A stretch of 6,244 bases of DNA. It comes from JBOHHM01 sp050725495 (GTDB lineage Bacteria; Pseudomonadota; Gammaproteobacteria; Burkholderiales; Burkholderiaceae_C). The translations under genes and the position numbers were made by a program. The notes beneath the pieces are model-generated. The model did not search any database. It saw only the letters and a list, made by a program, of their open reading frames with translations, and was not told where the DNA came from. Positions 4,557-6,244 of this stretch are shown piece by piece; position 1 is the first letter of the stretch; each line of letters begins with the position of its first letter. The DNA lies in assembly GCA_050725495.1 (NCBI GenBank), contig JBOHHM010000136.1:1-6244 (forward strand), given 5' to 3'.

Positions 4557-6244
4557 TCAGCGCGCGTCAGCCGCAATCCACTGTGCCGCCTTCTCCGCAA
4601 TCATCAGCGTCGGGCTGTTGGTGTTGCCGCTCGTGATCGTCGGCATGACGCCGGCGTCGACCACGCGCAGGCCCGCCACGCCGCGCACCCTTAGCCGCGA
4701 ATCGACCGCGGCCATGGGGTCGTGCGCCGGGCCCATTTTGGTCGTGCCCACGGGGTGGAAGATGGTGGTGGCAATGTCGCCGGCCAGCTGGGCCAGTTCT
4801 TCGTCGCTTTGGAACTGCACGCCGGGCTTCCATTCCTCGGGCTGGTAGCGCGCCAGCGCCGGCTGCGCCACGATGCGCCGCGTCACGCGCAGCGAATCGG
4901 CGGCGACCTTGCGGTCTTCTGCGGTGCTCAGGTAGTTCGGCGCGATGGCCGGTGCCTCCTCGAAGCGATGGCTTTTGATCTGCACCGTGCCCCGGCTCGT
5001 GGGGTTGAGGTTGCAGACGCTGGCCGTGAAGGCGTTGAAGCTATGCAGCGGCTCGCCGAACGCGTCCAGGCTCAGCGGCTGAACGTGGTACTCGATGTTG
5101 GGCCAGGGCTGGGACGGATCGCTGCGCGTGAACGCGCCGAGCTGCGAAGGCGCCATGCTCATCGGCCCGCTGCGCTTGAACGCGTATTCGAGTCCGATGC
5201 GAGCCTTGCCCCACAGCGAGTTGGCGATCGTGTTGAGCGTCTTGACGCCCTGCACCTTGAACACGGCGCGGATTTGCAAATGGTCTTGCAGATTCGCGCC
5301 GACCCCCGGCAGATCCTGCAGCACCTCGATGCCATGCTGGCGCAGCAGGGCGCCTGGGCCGATGCCCGAGAGCTGCAGGATTTGCGGCGAGCCTATGCTG
5401 CCGGCGCTTAGGATCACCTCGCGGCCGGCCTTGACCGTGAGCTTGTCCTGGCCGGTCCAGACTTCCACGCCGGTGCAGCGCTGGCTGCCGTCGGCCTGGC
5501 GCTGCAGCAGCAGGCGCGCGACCTGGGCCGAGGTCCACATCTCGAAGTTGGGCCGCCCATAGCAGGTCGGGCGCAAAAAGGCCTTGGCCGTGTTCCAGCG
5601 CCAGCCCGCTTTCTGGTTGACCTCGAAATAGCCGACGCCCTCGTTGCTGCCGCGGTTGAAATCCTCGGTGGCCGGAATGCCGGCCTGCTGGGCCGCCTGC
5701 GCGAACGCGTCGAGGATGTCCCAGCGCAGGCGCTGCTGTTCGATGCGCCATTCCCCACCGGCCTGGCGCTGGGCCAGCAGCTGCTGGTAGGCGTCTTGGC
5801 CGTCGCGCGCCAGTTCCGGCGTGACGCCCTTGGCGCCGTGCAGCGCGTTCGCGCCTTTGTGGTGGTCTTCGTGCAGCTTGAAGTAGGGCAGGGCGTTGTG
5901 CCAGGTCCAGGCCTCGTCGCCGGTGAGCCGGGCCCAGTGGTCGTAATCGCGCGCCTGGCCGCGCATGTAGATCATGCCGTTGATGCTGGAGCAGCCGCCC
6001 AGCGTCTTGCCGCGCGGGTAGCGCAGCGAGCGGCCGTTCAGGCCTGCGTCGGGCTCGGTGTTGTAGAGCCAGTCGGTGCGCGGATTGCCGATGCAGTAGA
6101 GGTAGCCCACGGGAATGTGGATCCAGTGGTAGTCGTCCTTGCGGCCGGCCTCGATCAGCAGCACGCGCTTGGAGGCGTCGGCGCTGAGCCGGTTGGCCAG
6201 CAGGCAGCCGGCGGTGCCGGCGCCGATGATGATGTAGTCGAAGG
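4557..6244 (-). CDS. GMC-family FAD-dependent oxidoreductase, choline/alcohol dehydrogenase type (5'-truncated)
   Basis: GMC enzymes oxidise alcohols to aldehydes with bound FAD. The nearest general class here is choline dehydrogenase/long-chain alcohol dehydrogenase, but the substrate cannot be told from sequence. The frame is open to the window edge; its start lies outside, and internal GTG 6164 is not the start. In the 561 visible residues, FDYIIIGAGTAGC (1-13) is the FAD Rossmann motif and E31 in LLIEAG the ribose-binding acid. PRGKTLGGCSSINGM (76-90) is GMC signature 1, and GSPQILQLSGIG (284-295) signature 2. The catalytic pair is H496 in HPVGTTKMG and N540 in SGNTNSPT, 44 residues apart as in choline oxidase. 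Near-full length (about 560) suggests only a few N-terminal residues are missing. HPVGT differs from the HPCGT typical of true BetA, and no betB or betI is visible, so I avoid the name betA. It ends 199 nt before the leftward terminator. Confidence 0.93.
   Translation of the reverse strand, partial: FDYIIIGAGTAGCLLANRLSADASKRVLLIEAGRKDDYHWIHIPVGYLYCIGNPRTDWLYNTEPDAGLNGRSLRYPRGKTLGGCSSINGMIYMRGQARDYDHWARLTGDEAWTWHNALPYFKLHEDHHKGANALHGAKGVTPELARDGQDAYQQLLAQRQAGGEWRIEQQRLRWDILDAFAQAAQQAGIPATEDFNRGSNEGVGYFEVNQKAGWRWNTAKAFLRPTCYGRPNFEMWTSAQVARLLLQRQADGSQRCTGVEVWTGQDKLTVKAGREVILSAGSIGSPQILQLSGIGPGALLRQHGIEVLQDLPGVGANLQDHLQIRAVFKVQGVKTLNTIANSLWGKARIGLEYAFKRSGPMSMAPSQLGAFTRSDPSQPWPNIEYHVQPLSLDAFGEPLHSFNAFTASVCNLNPTSRGTVQIKSHRFEEAPAIAPNYLSTAEDRKVAADSLRVTRRIVAQPALARYQPEEWKPGVQFQSDEELAQLAGDIATTIFHPVGTTKMGPAHDPMAAVDSRLRVRGVAGLRVVDAGVMPTITSGNTNSPTLMIAEKAAQWIAADAR

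Noticed and set aside
4356..4848. Two plus-strand frames (112 and 130 codons) covering the intergenic region and the GMC 3' end
   Set aside because: Their translations are low-complexity and Ser/Arg/Pro/Ala-rich, with much of the length antisense to the catalytic end of the GMC gene; no family resemblance.

Overview
The window is GC-rich, densely coding DNA. Its gene content, protein sequences and intergenic repeats suggest a betaproteobacterium of the order Burkholderiales, most likely family Comamonadaceae (Polaromonas/Variovorax/Acidovorax-like). This placement rests on recalled protein resemblance, not on a search.

Layout. The left half (1-3457, + strand) is the distal part of a cell-shape operon: mreC (5' end cut by the window edge), mreD and mrdA (penicillin-binding protein 2). 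MreC and MreD are inner-membrane/periplasmic partners of the MreB elongasome. MrdA is its DD-transpeptidase, cross-linking new side-wall peptidoglycan. mreB is expected just outside the left edge. rodA, often the next gene after mrdA, is not here. The right half is on the minus strand: a TauE/SafE (TSUP, YfcA-like) eight-helix membrane protein converging on mrdA with an 18-bp gap, and a GMC-family FAD oxidoreductase (choline/alcohol dehydrogenase type) whose 5' end is cut by the right edge.

Between the genes: (i) a seven-codon SD-preceded mini-ORF that links the mreC stop to the mreD start through 4-5-nt overlaps; (ii) an 81-bp mreD-mrdA spacer built from heptamer repeats in two opposed tracts, with a TTGACA box, and no evident Shine-Dalgarno for mrdA; (iii) a 322-bp spacer (4235-4556) between the TSUP and GMC genes. 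Reading the minus strand, that spacer has a promoter-like site, a structured stretch with two hairpins and an A/U-rich linker, a strong intrinsic terminator, and then a degenerate paired-hairpin repeat that doubles as the AT-rich leader of the TSUP gene. The promoter-to-terminator segment (about 4461 to 4326) is a candidate small RNA and is the least explained part of the window.

The protein-coding genes are ordinary, and no mobile element, CRISPR array, tRNA or rRNA was seen. The possible novelty lies in the intergenic structures, and those claims are tentative.
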